Source of the DNA: Candidatus Obscuribacterales bacterium
GTDB taxonomy: Bacteria; Cyanobacteriota; Vampirovibrionia; Obscuribacterales; Obscuribacteraceae
Direction: 5' to 3'
DNA length: 64,000 nt
Assembly (NCBI GenBank): GCA_021732085.1
Contig: JAKFVQ010000020.1
Span: 172,926 to 236,925, forward strand
Below the pieces are notes generated by a model. It saw only the letters and a program-made list of their open reading frames with translations, was not told where the DNA came from and did not search any database. Shown one piece after another: positions 37,972-45,927 of this stretch. Every line of letters starts with the position of its first letter. Position 1 is the stretch's first letter. The position numbers and the translations under genes are program-made.

Positions 37972-39633
37972 CTACTCCTTCTTCTTTGCACCCCAATTTG
38001 GAACTGCCCTCATCCAGGGCGCATACTCAGCAGGAACCTGCAAGCGACTGTTTAATTTGGATTGGCGCTCGCTAAGCACTGCCAGGCGGGCTTGGCGTGC
38101 CATATCATCCCAGGAAATGTGGTCAGCCGGTGTCATGCCGGTTTCGGCAACCTTTACGCGGTCGCGCCCTTCGAATTTGGCAACATCCAATGCTTGCTCG
38201 GCGGCTTTAACCAGAATCTCGGCTGCCTCGCCGTTCTCTGGAAAAGTAGACATACCAATTGAGACGGTGACAAGACCAACCCCAGGCGCTGACTCAGCTC
38301 GGATTTTGGCACGCAGGCGGTCGGCAACCTCTGTGGCACTCGGTCGCGCTGTTTCAGGCAATATAACCGCGAACTCCTGAGACCCGAATCGACACGGAAT
38401 ATCGATGTCCCTCAGGCAGGTCTTTACCAGCCTTGCCACGTGCTTAATTGCCTCGTCCCCTTTACCGGGACCAAGAAGTTCATTTACACGCGTTAAATGG
38501 TCAATATCGATGCGCAGAATGGCAAAGTTATGCTTATGCCGCTGCGAGCGCTCCAACTCTTTTGCGATGCTTTCACTAAAGTGATAAGGGTTGTAGAGAC
38601 CGGTGTGCGCATCTTGCACCGTCTGTGACGTTGCGGTCTCGTGGGTGAGAGCTATATTGAGCGCGGTGCCGACTTGCTGCGAGAGTGACTCGAGCAAATC
38701 TATCTGCTCCCTGTGAAAGCCGCGCATTTCTTGAGAGAAGAGCATCAACACGCCCATCATATTGTGCTCATACATAATTGGCACAGCCAAAGTGGAGTTG
38801 AACATCCCACCGCCAGTCGAACGCGGCAGGCGCATCTGCAGGCTGGTCGCATCGGCGGCATATTCCGTCTTTCCGCTCATAACGCAGCGTCCGGCAAATG
38901 TATCTTCCAAGGCTAAATCAAAGTTATTCATCGAGTTGCCATCGAGCCCCTTAAAAGCTGCGATCGAAAACTGCTTGCGATTCCTATCGAGTAGAAGTAG
39001 GGCACAATGTGGCGTGTTGGCCAGAATTAATGATGTATCGGCGGCGATTTGAAGCACATCTGCCACTTTAAGTGAGCTTCCACTTAGGGCAACGCTGGTC
39101 TTATAGAGGGTTCCGAGCCGCTCACGCTCATATTCACTGCGACCAAACAAAATTGAATTTGCAACTGCAACGGCAACAAGGTCTGCCATGTGCCTAAATA
39201 GTTCTGTCATTCCCAGAACAGCAGGATCGCGAACATCGATGAGAACCGCTCCGACAAGTAGATTTGAAGCAATCAAAGGCAGCGCCATTTGGCCACCGCT
39301 ATTCTCGCGTTTCATAATGACCGCGCTCAAATCGGGCGCCTGGGCGATGCCCGAGTAAGCGATCACTTGCCTCTTTTGCACAACCGTTTTGAGCGCACTC
39401 TCTGCTGAAAACGACAATACCCTCAGTTGGTCGGCCGTCCCTTCGGAGTAACCTTTCTGGGTCATCAATTTGAGTGAAAGACTTTCATTATCAGATAGAA
39501 AGATCGCAACTTTTGCATCTCCTCCGAGTTCGGAGAATTGCGCGGCGGCACTTTCAAGTACGTCTCTGAGGCGCAAAGAGCCGTTGAGCGTCTTGACCAT
39601 TTGCAGCAAACGCTGCATCAAGTTACCGTCCAT
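37972..39633 (-). CDS. GAF-GAF-GGDEF protein with degenerate active site and intact I-site
   Basis: A 553-residue soluble protein. Two GAF domains (about 15-165 and 175-335) precede a GGDEF domain (about 338-505) starting at DAHTGLYNPYHF. Metal-binding Asp376 in RIDIDHL is present, but the A-site GG(D/E)EF reads GSQEF (417-421), so cyclase activity is doubtful. The inhibitory-site RxxD motif is intact as RDID (408-411), five residues before the A-site, as in proteins that bind c-di-GMP as receptors. A conserved-looking tail of about 50 residues follows. AAGGAA precedes ATG 39633. The stop TAG is in the same frame as the Ser/Thr kinase that follows, so the two may be functionally joined. Confidence 0.88.
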   Translation of the reverse strand: MDGNLMQRLLQMVKTLNGSLRLRDVLESAAAQFSELGGDAKVAIFLSDNESLSLKLMTQKGYSEGTADQLRVLSFSAESALKTVVQKRQVIAYSGIAQAPDLSAVIMKRENSGGQMALPLIASNLLVGAVLIDVRDPAVLGMTELFRHMADLVAVAVANSILFGRSEYERERLGTLYKTSVALSGSSLKVADVLQIAADTSLILANTPHCALLLLDRNRKQFSIAAFKGLDGNSMNNFDLALEDTFAGRCVMSGKTEYAADATSLQMRLPRSTGGGMFNSTLAVPIMYEHNMMGVLMLFSQEMRGFHREQIDLLESLSQQVGTALNIALTHETATSQTVQDAHTGLYNPYHFSESIAKELERSQRHKHNFAILRIDIDHLTRVNELLGPGKGDEAIKHVARLVKTCLRDIDIPCRFGSQEFAVILPETARPSATEVADRLRAKIRAESAPGVGLVTVSIGMSTFPENGEAAEILVKAAEQALDVAKFEGRDRVKVAETGMTPADHISWDDMARQARLAVLSERQSKLNSRLQVPAEYAPWMRAVPNWGAKKKE

Positions 39634-39750
39634 ATTATTTCCTTAAAAAAATCCATTCATCAATGAAGGAACCACAAACAGAGAGAAACTAAACGTACCC
39701 GCGATGAGATAAACTGTCCGGAACCGTCCCCGCTTACCAAGGAGTGGAAA

Positions 39751-40095
39751 TTGGCTAAAGATCCAAACTGTATTTTCTGCAAAATAGTGGCGGGAGAGAT
39801 TCCTGCAAAGCTCGTCAAAGAAGGCGAAAACTTTCTTGCCTTCAGTGATATCAACGCGCAAGCTCCGCATCACATGCTTGTTATTCCAAAGGAGCACTAC
39901 CCAAATATCACTGAGTTTCGTGATGCGAAGGGCTTAGGTGAACTCTTTCTTGCCGCCGCCGATCTGGCTAAAGAAAAGGGATTGAAAGAAGGATTTCGAC
40001 TTGTTGTAAACACTGGAGCCGATGGCGGTCAAACAGTGTTTCATTTGCACATCCATATATTAGGTGGAAGAGCAATGACATGGCCGCCGGGCTAA
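39751..40095 (+). CDS. HIT family protein (HinT-like nucleotide hydrolase)
   Basis: A 114-residue histidine-triad protein. It begins CIFCKIVAGEIPAK, has FSDINAQAPHHMLVIPKEHY, and the catalytic triad HLHIH in VFHLHIHILGGRAM. Such proteins hydrolyse AMP-linked phosphoramidates. Start is TTG 39751 with AAGGAG six bases upstream. Length is normal for HinT. Divergent from the GAF-GGDEF gene; stands alone. Confidence 0.95.
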   Translation: MAKDPNCIFCKIVAGEIPAKLVKEGENFLAFSDINAQAPHHMLVIPKEHYPNITEFRDAKGLGELFLAAADLAKEKGLKEGFRLVVNTGADGGQTVFHLHIHILGGRAMTWPPG

Positions 40096-40347
40096 ACCAT
40101 TGGTGGCGGTGGCTTTTCCGATTCGCTCCTTAGCGCCAGACGTAATTCCCCAAAAGCTTTAAGCCTAAACGTTTTCCGAAATATTTTTCGCGGCTGTTTT
40201 TGTAAAGTAGCTACCGTTTTGCGCCCCTTGGAAACGGGTAAATAACTGATAGGAAAGAAGGCGCGCCAAATGCGCAAAGTAGCAGCGGAAATTAGATGGG
40301 CATCGCGTCCAACGAGATTCCGGAGCGTCTAAATTGAGGGTACGGTT

Positions 40348-40560
40348 ATGGCTACGGCTACTAGGCAAAAAAAGGATCAGGTTTTGTGGATGGCGGATTG
40401 CTACAGCCTGGCAAAACGGTTTCCCAACCCGCATACATGGCTTGCATTGCTTGAGCAGGAGCAATCAGATCATGAAAAGATAAATCCGTTCCATTATTGG
40501 TTGTGGATGGAAATCTGGAAAGCAGCTCAAACCTGCGCGCCTGAAGAGGAGGGCTGCTAA
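40348..40560 (+). CDS. small Trp-rich hypothetical protein (70 aa)
   Basis: A 70-residue protein with an unusual content of Trp (5) and His, e.g. HTWLALLEQEQSDHEKI and FHYWLWMEIWKAA. No signal peptide. GAGGG stands 7-8 bases before the ATG, and a perfect terminator follows at 40601, which supports a real transcription unit. No family recognised. Confidence 0.65.
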   Translation: MATATRQKKDQVLWMADCYSLAKRFPNPHTWLALLEQEQSDHEKINPFHYWLWMEIWKAAQTCAPEEEGC

Positions 40561-40600
40561 CGAATAATCGTGTCTTTGTTCGTTTATCGAGACTCTAATT

Positions 40601-40630
40601 GAGGCTCGGGTGTGTATGCCCGAGCCTCTT
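40601..40630 (+). terminator. intrinsic terminator between convergent small genes
   Basis: GAGGCTCGGG (40601-40610) pairs perfectly with CCCGAGCCTC (40619-40628), loop TGTGTATG, followed by TTCATTTT. Confidence 0.88.
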
Positions 40631-40655
40631 CATTTTGATAATATCCCAGTTAGTT

Positions 40656-40844
40656 TCATCGAAAGCGCAGACAACGTTGCAACTCATTTGTAAACTCAAA
40701 CTGACGAAAGTCATACATCAATCTCTTAGAACGCTGGCGATATGCCCGACTTGGTAGTACAGAAATAAAGAAGACATTTACAGCGATCACGGAATCCAAA
40801 GGCCACGCCGCCACCACATTTAGTGGCGCGGTCCGTTCGGTCAT
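40656..40844 (-). CDS. small hypothetical protein (62 aa)
   Basis: A 62-residue open frame with the best ribosome-binding site in the area: AAGGAGG eight bases before ATG 40844. The N-terminal half is hydrophobic (VVAAWPLDSVIAVNVFFISVL) and may insert in the membrane; the C-terminal half is strongly basic (RAYRQRSKRLMYDFRQF). Its leader runs antisense to the open frame that extends the TPR gene upstream. No family recognised. Confidence 0.5.
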   Translation of the reverse strand: MTERTAPLNVVAAWPLDSVIAVNVFFISVLPSRAYRQRSKRLMYDFRQFEFTNELQRCLRFR

Positions 40845-41040
40845 ATTTTCAGCCTCCTTAATTTCGCTTTTCAGTTGTGGAACTACCGCTGCGCAGGCGG
40901 CTGTCGTCGAATATCACCAAACTCCATTTAAAGATTCATCGGGCACATCATCGAGTTGGTCGACAAGTTCTGGCGATCGAAACGAAACTACCAGTAGTAA
41001 CACAGCTGCGCTAAGTAAGCCGTCTGCGCAGACTTACTAT

Positions 41041-42123
41041 GTGCAGTCTGTGGAGAATCTAAGGAAAAAGGAATACAAGAAGGCACTTGTCGAAGCAAGC
41101 TTCGCGATTAAAGAGAGTCCTAAGTGGACGCTTGCCTATAATCTGAGAGCAAGGCTCTACGGACTTCTTGGGCAGTACAAAAAAGCGCTAGACGACCTGC
41201 GCCTGGCAAGAAAGATTGATCCAAAAGATGTGGGCGCGATCACTGAACAAGGCATCCTCGAACTGCGCTTCTCCAATTACGACAAAGCGCTGGAATGTTT
41301 CGAGAAAACAAATTCAATGAAGGAAAATGCTGACTCCACATTGAGCATCGGCACCTGTTTTCTGGAGACCGGAAAGATCGAAGACGCAATTAAGCGTTAT
41401 GAAAAGGCTCTGGAGCTAGATCCGAAGAAGCCCGCGAATGCATCTTTGGGTGTGCTCTATTCCATAATCGGCGATAATGAAAAATCGATTTTGCACCACA
41501 CTAAGAATCTTTCGGCAAATAACGATGACCAGCAGGGCTTCAAGGATAGGGCTTGGGCATACAATAACGCCGGTGAGTTTGCAAAAGCAGTTGACGATTG
41601 CACAAAAGCGATCGAATTGAATAAAGATTTCGCAACCGCATACAGCACCCGGGGCACAGCTTATGCCGGACTTGGTCAGAAGAGAAAGGCTACGCGCGAT
41701 TTCCAAAAAGCGTTGGAGCTGGATGCTCAGTTTCTGAAAAAATACGGCACTATGGTCTCACCGGATGAGAACGCTCGGATCTCCCTGCGACGCGCCTTCA
41801 TCGATCTGGTAGAAAGCAAATACGAACACGCGATAAACGAATCAAAGAAAGTGACGAAGATGACGCACATCGCGCCTCGCATTAAAGCAATGGCGTATCT
41901 TACTTTGGCGCGCGCAAATAATTCGCTAGCTCGCTATGGGGACGCCCTAAAGTTCAGCGACCTGGCGATCCAAGCCTATCCTTATCCCCTGGGCGGATAT
42001 TTCGACCGCGCATTTGCCTATGAACATTTAGGAAAGACAGAGTTAGCCTCCGCTGATTATGCAAAAGCGAAAGAACGTCCTAACTTTTACGATCGAATCG
42101 AGCTGATAAAACCAGCGATTTGA
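41041..42123 (+). CDS. TPR-repeat protein, probable lipoprotein with unresolved start
   Basis: At least 360 residues made almost entirely of tetratricopeptide repeats (e.g. YKKALDDLRLARKIDPKD, GKIEDAIKRYEKALELDPKK, KRKATRDFQKALELD). TPRs mediate protein contacts. GTG 41041 is the first conventional start, but the frame stays open upstream and reads a lipoprotein-like signal, VIFSASLISLFSCGTTAAQA, with the Cys codon at 40876-40878, followed by a Ser/Thr-rich linker of about 50 residues that runs smoothly into the TPRs. No ATG/GTG/TTG begins that longer frame; ATA 40843 is the nearest. Either a rare start, a lost start, or a sequence error. Confidence 0.8.
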   Translation: MQSVENLRKKEYKKALVEASFAIKESPKWTLAYNLRARLYGLLGQYKKALDDLRLARKIDPKDVGAITEQGILELRFSNYDKALECFEKTNSMKENADSTLSIGTCFLETGKIEDAIKRYEKALELDPKKPANASLGVLYSIIGDNEKSILHHTKNLSANNDDQQGFKDRAWAYNNAGEFAKAVDDCTKAIELNKDFATAYSTRGTAYAGLGQKRKATRDFQKALELDAQFLKKYGTMVSPDENARISLRRAFIDLVESKYEHAINESKKVTKMTHIAPRIKAMAYLTLARANNSLARYGDALKFSDLAIQAYPYPLGGYFDRAFAYEHLGKTELASADYAKAKERPNFYDRIELIKPAI

Positions 42124-42252
42124 CGCCTTTGTAACTTCTTCGTGGAGCTCATAAATGGTTCCATCAACAAGACTGACGCAAATTCTGAAACCATTAATCC
42201 CTGCAGCAATGGGAGTGCCTTCAAATTCTGAAAGCAAAGAAATAGCCCAGGG

Positions 42253-43296
42253 CTATCGGCTTGCCGTTGCCGGCCACTTAACTGCGGTGACTTGTGTATG
42301 CGATGTTCCATTCTGGACAACGCAGCCAGAGCCGACGATGCAGTCTTTCAGGCTGGCGTTTTCTTCGACAACCGAATTAGACCAGACAATAGTGTCTTCC
42401 AGAACCGCATTGCGCTCAACACGGCAGTTGTCGCCAATGATGACGCGTCCTTTGATCTTCACGCCGCTGGCAATGTGGCTGCGTTTTCCAAGCAGCAATT
42501 TGCCTTCAACCTGGACACCGGAATCGACTTTGGAGCTCTCTGCGATATAACCGATATTGGTCTTTTCGCCGGGCAACTCCACGCTCAACTCGCCATCAAG
42601 TGCGTGGAAGTTGGACATTCTATATTGATGGATTGTGCCAACGTCAGACCAATAGGTTGCAAGGTCAACAGCCAGTAAAGGCAATTTCTCTTCCAACAAT
42701 TTCGGGAAAAGCTGGCGACCGAAGCCGTAGCTGCCATCCTTCGGCATCAAGTCGAATACTTCCGGCTCAAGAACATAAATACCGGTCGAGGCAAAATTGC
42801 TTAGCGCCTCTTCAACGGCAGGTTTTTCCTGGAAGCCGGTGATGAAGCCATTATCATCGGTGACTATTACGCCGAATTGGCTGACGTCCTCGACTTGCTT
42901 GATTCCGATCGTGGCGATAGCCTTCTTGCGCTTGTGCTCAGCAATGACCCGGCTGAGGTCGGCGTCTGTTAGAAGGTCGCCCATCAAAACGATAAAGGTC
43001 TCGTTTCCGAAGTACTCACGGCAGGCACGAACGCCCCCTGCGTCACCACTGAGCTCGGGCTCGAATCGGAAGTCCAGATTCATGCCAAGCTTGGAACCGT
43101 CTCCAAAGTGGTTCCGGATTTTGTCCGGAAGGTAATGCAAATTCGAAACAACGTCCTCGATTCCATTCGATTTCAGAAGCTTCAATATATGTTCCATAAC
43201 CGGCTGATTCGCTACTGGAACGAGTGGTTTTGGAAGCTGTGATGTCAGGGGATCTAGGCGAGAACCTACGCCTGCTGCAAGAACCATTGCTTTCAT
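42253..43296 (-). CDS. sugar-nucleotide pyrophosphorylase (mannose-1-P guanylyltransferase-like)
   Basis: A 347-residue nucleotidyltransferase with left-handed beta-helix tail. The N-terminal Rossmann-like domain has the signature MVLAAGVGSRLDPLTSQLPKPLVPVANQP, then MGDLLTDADLS, GFQEKP and FASTGIYVLEPEVF. From about 255 hexapeptide repeats (SKVDSGVQVEGKLLLGKRSHI, IKGRVIIGDNCRVERNAVLED) form the beta-helix. It activates a hexose-1-phosphate with NTP for glycan synthesis; the exact sugar (mannose-GTP or glucose-dTTP/UTP) cannot be fixed by eye. Start ATG 43296 sits at the motif as usual. Convergent with the TPR gene. Confidence 0.9.
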   Translation of the reverse strand: MKAMVLAAGVGSRLDPLTSQLPKPLVPVANQPVMEHILKLLKSNGIEDVVSNLHYLPDKIRNHFGDGSKLGMNLDFRFEPELSGDAGGVRACREYFGNETFIVLMGDLLTDADLSRVIAEHKRKKAIATIGIKQVEDVSQFGVIVTDDNGFITGFQEKPAVEEALSNFASTGIYVLEPEVFDLMPKDGSYGFGRQLFPKLLEEKLPLLAVDLATYWSDVGTIHQYRMSNFHALDGELSVELPGEKTNIGYIAESSKVDSGVQVEGKLLLGKRSHIASGVKIKGRVIIGDNCRVERNAVLEDTIVWSNSVVEENASLKDCIVGSGCVVQNGTSHTQVTAVKWPATASR

Positions 43297-43658
43297 CGAA
43301 TTCGGCTTTGAAAGCCCCTCCGGGTTAGGTGAGACATAAGACTAGTAATATCCCAAGCAAGGATAGATAACATTATCCAGCCAAACAGTTAAACAAGTCT
43401 GTTGGTTAAACACTCTGAATGACTTAAAGCCACTTAGAGCGTATGCAGAGAAATTACCGGGAGCGGCTGAAGTACCCGCCGCAGAGTAGACAGTAGGGCC
43501 CTAACAAAAGTGCCAGCCCCCATTTAAATCTTTTTGCTGCATTCCTTCAACTACTTTTAGCTTATCTCTTTGATATCGGTCCGCTAAACGACCAAGCTAC
43601 TGGAAACCCGTCGACACCTGCCTGGGTTGGAGAATGCCAGGTACAAGCAGGTGCTCTC
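43297..43658. other. intergenic region with a compound dyad
   Basis: CACCTGC ... GCAGGTG (about 43614-43654) encloses a second dyad CCTGG ... CCAGG, just past the stop of the argH-like gene, so possibly its terminator, although no T-run follows. The remaining 300 bases show nothing coding. Confidence 0.45.
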
Positions 43659-45113
43659 TTACTTAGGCGGCGCGGAGGCCTGGCGTGATAGGGATGATGT
43701 GCTCTTGGTCACGAGTTCGGCAAGCTGAGCCATATCCTTCTGCAAATGTCCTTTTGTTCGCGCCATCGCCATCTCGACCTGGCCCTTTGAGCTTCCACCG
43801 TAAGAACAAAAGGCTCCTACCGATTCTTCCATGGCAATATAGTCGTATATGTCGGCCTCAAATGCAGGCGAATACTGCTGCCACTCATTGAGAGCAAGAT
43901 CGGAAAGATATTTATGGCGGGTGCGGCAGTAGTGCGCAAGGTGCTCGACAGCACGCCCGGCGATTTCTCGCTCCACACCATGGGTAAGCAAATAATCGAG
44001 CGCGTTGCTAACGTTAACCAGGTCTGCGCAAGCGACTTCACGCATTCTATTTTGATCGAACTCCAATCCGGGAAGCATTCCGATTGCCAAATCGAGCATG
44101 ATCTTTAATGACTCGACAATTTCGAAAAGCCCTGGAACGCATTCCTGCAAATCCTGGCTAAAGCCGATGGTTAGCCCTTTTAGCTGCGTCAGGAACTCCA
44201 TCAAACGCCCGAAGATAAGAGATGGACGCGCGCGCAACACTTCGAGAATTTCGGGATTCCTTCTTAGCTGAAGCGTATGGCTCTCGATCATCATGTTCAA
44301 TGGGATGCGCGCAAATGCGAATTCCTGCGTCACCCATAAGAGCAATTCTCCGCCCATCTGAGAGAGATGAACCCCAACTATTGATGCGAATGCTCCGAAC
44401 TCGATCAAGAAATCGCGATCGGTAACTGCATCGAGGCTGTTTTCGATTACATCGTCAAAGCCGAGCGATATCGCCACCATTCGTCGATCAATCGGCTCGC
44501 GAGTTCCGGCAAGGACATTGGCTCCAAGCGGCAGCATGTTCAAACGCTTGTAGAAATCCGTCAGGCGGGAGTAATCGCGACAGAAGCGAGCTTCACCCGC
44601 CAGCCACCAGTGTGACAGCAAAATTGCTTCGGCCGGCTGCATGTGCGTGTAGCCCGGCATAACTGTGTCTATGTCACGCTGTGCCATCTCCAAGAAAACT
44701 CGGCGAAGCGTCAAAATCCGATCGGCGATTTCAAGAACTGAGTCGCGCAGCCATAGACGCAAATCAGTCGCAGCCTGGTCGTTTTGCGACTTGGCCGTGC
44801 GAGCAAGAATAAACTCTTCACCGACTCTGTCACGGAGCAAGCGCTCCAGAGCAGCGTAAACATCCGCGTCGGCGGGCTGGAGCAGATCCTCTCCTGATCG
44901 CAAAAGCTGAGTGATCGAATCAATTGCCTCCAGCAAGCGAGCTGAGCTTTCATCCGTGATGATGCCCGTTTCGCCAAGCATTTTGACATGAGCGTGAGTG
45001 GAGAAAAGAGCACGTCGAAACAGTTCGTGCTCTATCTTTTTGTCCAGGCGTACTCGCCGAAATTGCAGTAAGTAATCCTTATCGAATTGCTCGGACTCGC
45101 CGTCGTTACTCAT
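43659..45113 (-). CDS. argH: argininosuccinate lyase-like protein with altered signature loop
   Basis: A 484-residue member of the fumarase/aspartase superfamily closest to ArgH, which releases fumarate from argininosuccinate to give arginine. It matches ArgH in TAKSQNDQAATDLRLWLRD, PGYTHMQPAEAILLSHWWLA, NMLPLGANVLAGTREPIDR and ENSLDAVTDRDFLIEF. However the superfamily signature GSSxMPxKxNP, whose loop carries the catalytic Ser, reads IESHTLQLRRNP (residues about 276-287), losing the SS-x-MP core. Enzyme activity is therefore uncertain; it may be a diverged paralogue. ATG 45113 is chosen from alignment with family N-termini; the frame is open to 45209 without typical sequence. No other arg genes are nearby. 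Confidence 0.85.
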   Translation of the reverse strand: MSNDGESEQFDKDYLLQFRRVRLDKKIEHELFRRALFSTHAHVKMLGETGIITDESSARLLEAIDSITQLLRSGEDLLQPADADVYAALERLLRDRVGEEFILARTAKSQNDQAATDLRLWLRDSVLEIADRILTLRRVFLEMAQRDIDTVMPGYTHMQPAEAILLSHWWLAGEARFCRDYSRLTDFYKRLNMLPLGANVLAGTREPIDRRMVAISLGFDDVIENSLDAVTDRDFLIEFGAFASIVGVHLSQMGGELLLWVTQEFAFARIPLNMMIESHTLQLRRNPEILEVLRARPSLIFGRLMEFLTQLKGLTIGFSQDLQECVPGLFEIVESLKIMLDLAIGMLPGLEFDQNRMREVACADLVNVSNALDYLLTHGVEREIAGRAVEHLAHYCRTRHKYLSDLALNEWQQYSPAFEADIYDYIAMEESVGAFCSYGGSSKGQVEMAMARTKGHLQKDMAQLAELVTKSTSSLSRQASAPPK

Positions 45114-45271
45114 GATTTTGTTTGCCGATCTCTGGACTGGAGGATAGTGCTTCGGGGGAGGAAAAGGATTTACTTGGAGCGCCGGACCTGGGATTAAAGC
45201 TGATTCCAAGCGTGCTTACGAAGAAATCCATCCTCCTTTTTAGATACTCTATCATACCCCTAAAAAGCATG

Positions 45272-45294
45272 AGAACTGGCTTTCGGCCAGTTCT
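45272..45294. terminator. hairpin between argH-like gene and a small ORF
   Basis: AGAACTGGC (45272-45280) pairs perfectly with GCCAGTTCT (45286-45294), loop TTTCG. T-rich sequence follows loosely on both strands. Confidence 0.6.
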
Positions 45295-45320
45295 TTGCAC
45301 TATTTCCAGCTATTTGAGAT

Positions 45321-45440
45321 TCAAGCGACTCTTTTCTTCTCGATTTTGTTGATCTTCTCTACTTGCTTCTTGTATCGGGTCAACTCTTGCTGGTAGCGCT
45401 TTTGCACTTCCTTTTCTTTCTCTGACATATTCATCCCCAT
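45321..45440 (-). CDS. small charged coiled-coil protein (39 aa)
   Basis: A 39-codon frame starting at ATG 45440 and ending in TGA at 45321-45323. The product, MGMNMSEKEKEVQKRYQQEL and onward, is an alternating Lys/Glu/Gln amphipathic helix, like known small bacterial proteins. AAAGGAA lies about 7 bases upstream, and a hairpin follows at 45272-45294. A longer frame in another register (to 45546) has worse composition. Unknown function; could bind RNA or another protein. Confidence 0.5.
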   Translation of the reverse strand: MGMNMSEKEKEVQKRYQQELTRYKKQVEKINKIEKKRVA

Positions 45441-45927
45441 TTAGGGTTCCTTTGCGTTCTGCTTTTCTGTTTCTTCTTTTCAACCAAGTTCTGGAAGAAT
45501 CTCTTGCCTTTTTCGTATCGGAAAGAGGCGCACTTCGAGACCACACAGTTCCTGATATTAGACTAATATAAACCGTTTTTCAGGTTTATGCAACAGCCTG
45601 GTATCATAACCGCTCACTTAATTTATAGCAAGCATATGCGATCGGATCCGGCTTGTCCTCAGACCGGAGACTGTTGCCAGATAGTGAATTAGGAGCTTTA
45701 AAAAAAATTCTGGGCCCCGGAATTTGCTCTGAAAGATTCAGGAAATCAAGCGAGTTCGCTTCGGCGGCAACCTTTTAGTCCGTCCAGCTTGCACAGGCGG
45801 GCTTACTTTCCAATCTTCAAGGTCAAGCCAGTCGTCTTCGCCCTACGATAGTTTTCGATGCGTAGAAAAAGGATCTTTTTTCGCGCCTTTATAACCGGCA
45901 TAAAAATGCCGGCAATGCGGGTGAAAA
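45441..45927. other. intergenic region with candidate MFS terminators
   Basis: CCGGCAT (45895-45901), loop AAAA, ATGCCGG (45906-45912) follows the MFS stop on the minus strand. A nearby A-run/T-run dyad around GGATC at about 45866-45880 could complete termination. Otherwise nothing coding is supported. Confidence 0.5.

Noticed and set aside
45310..45546. 78-codon minus-strand open frame
   Set aside because: A different frame with a ribosome site and cleaner composition (45321-45440) explains this locus better.
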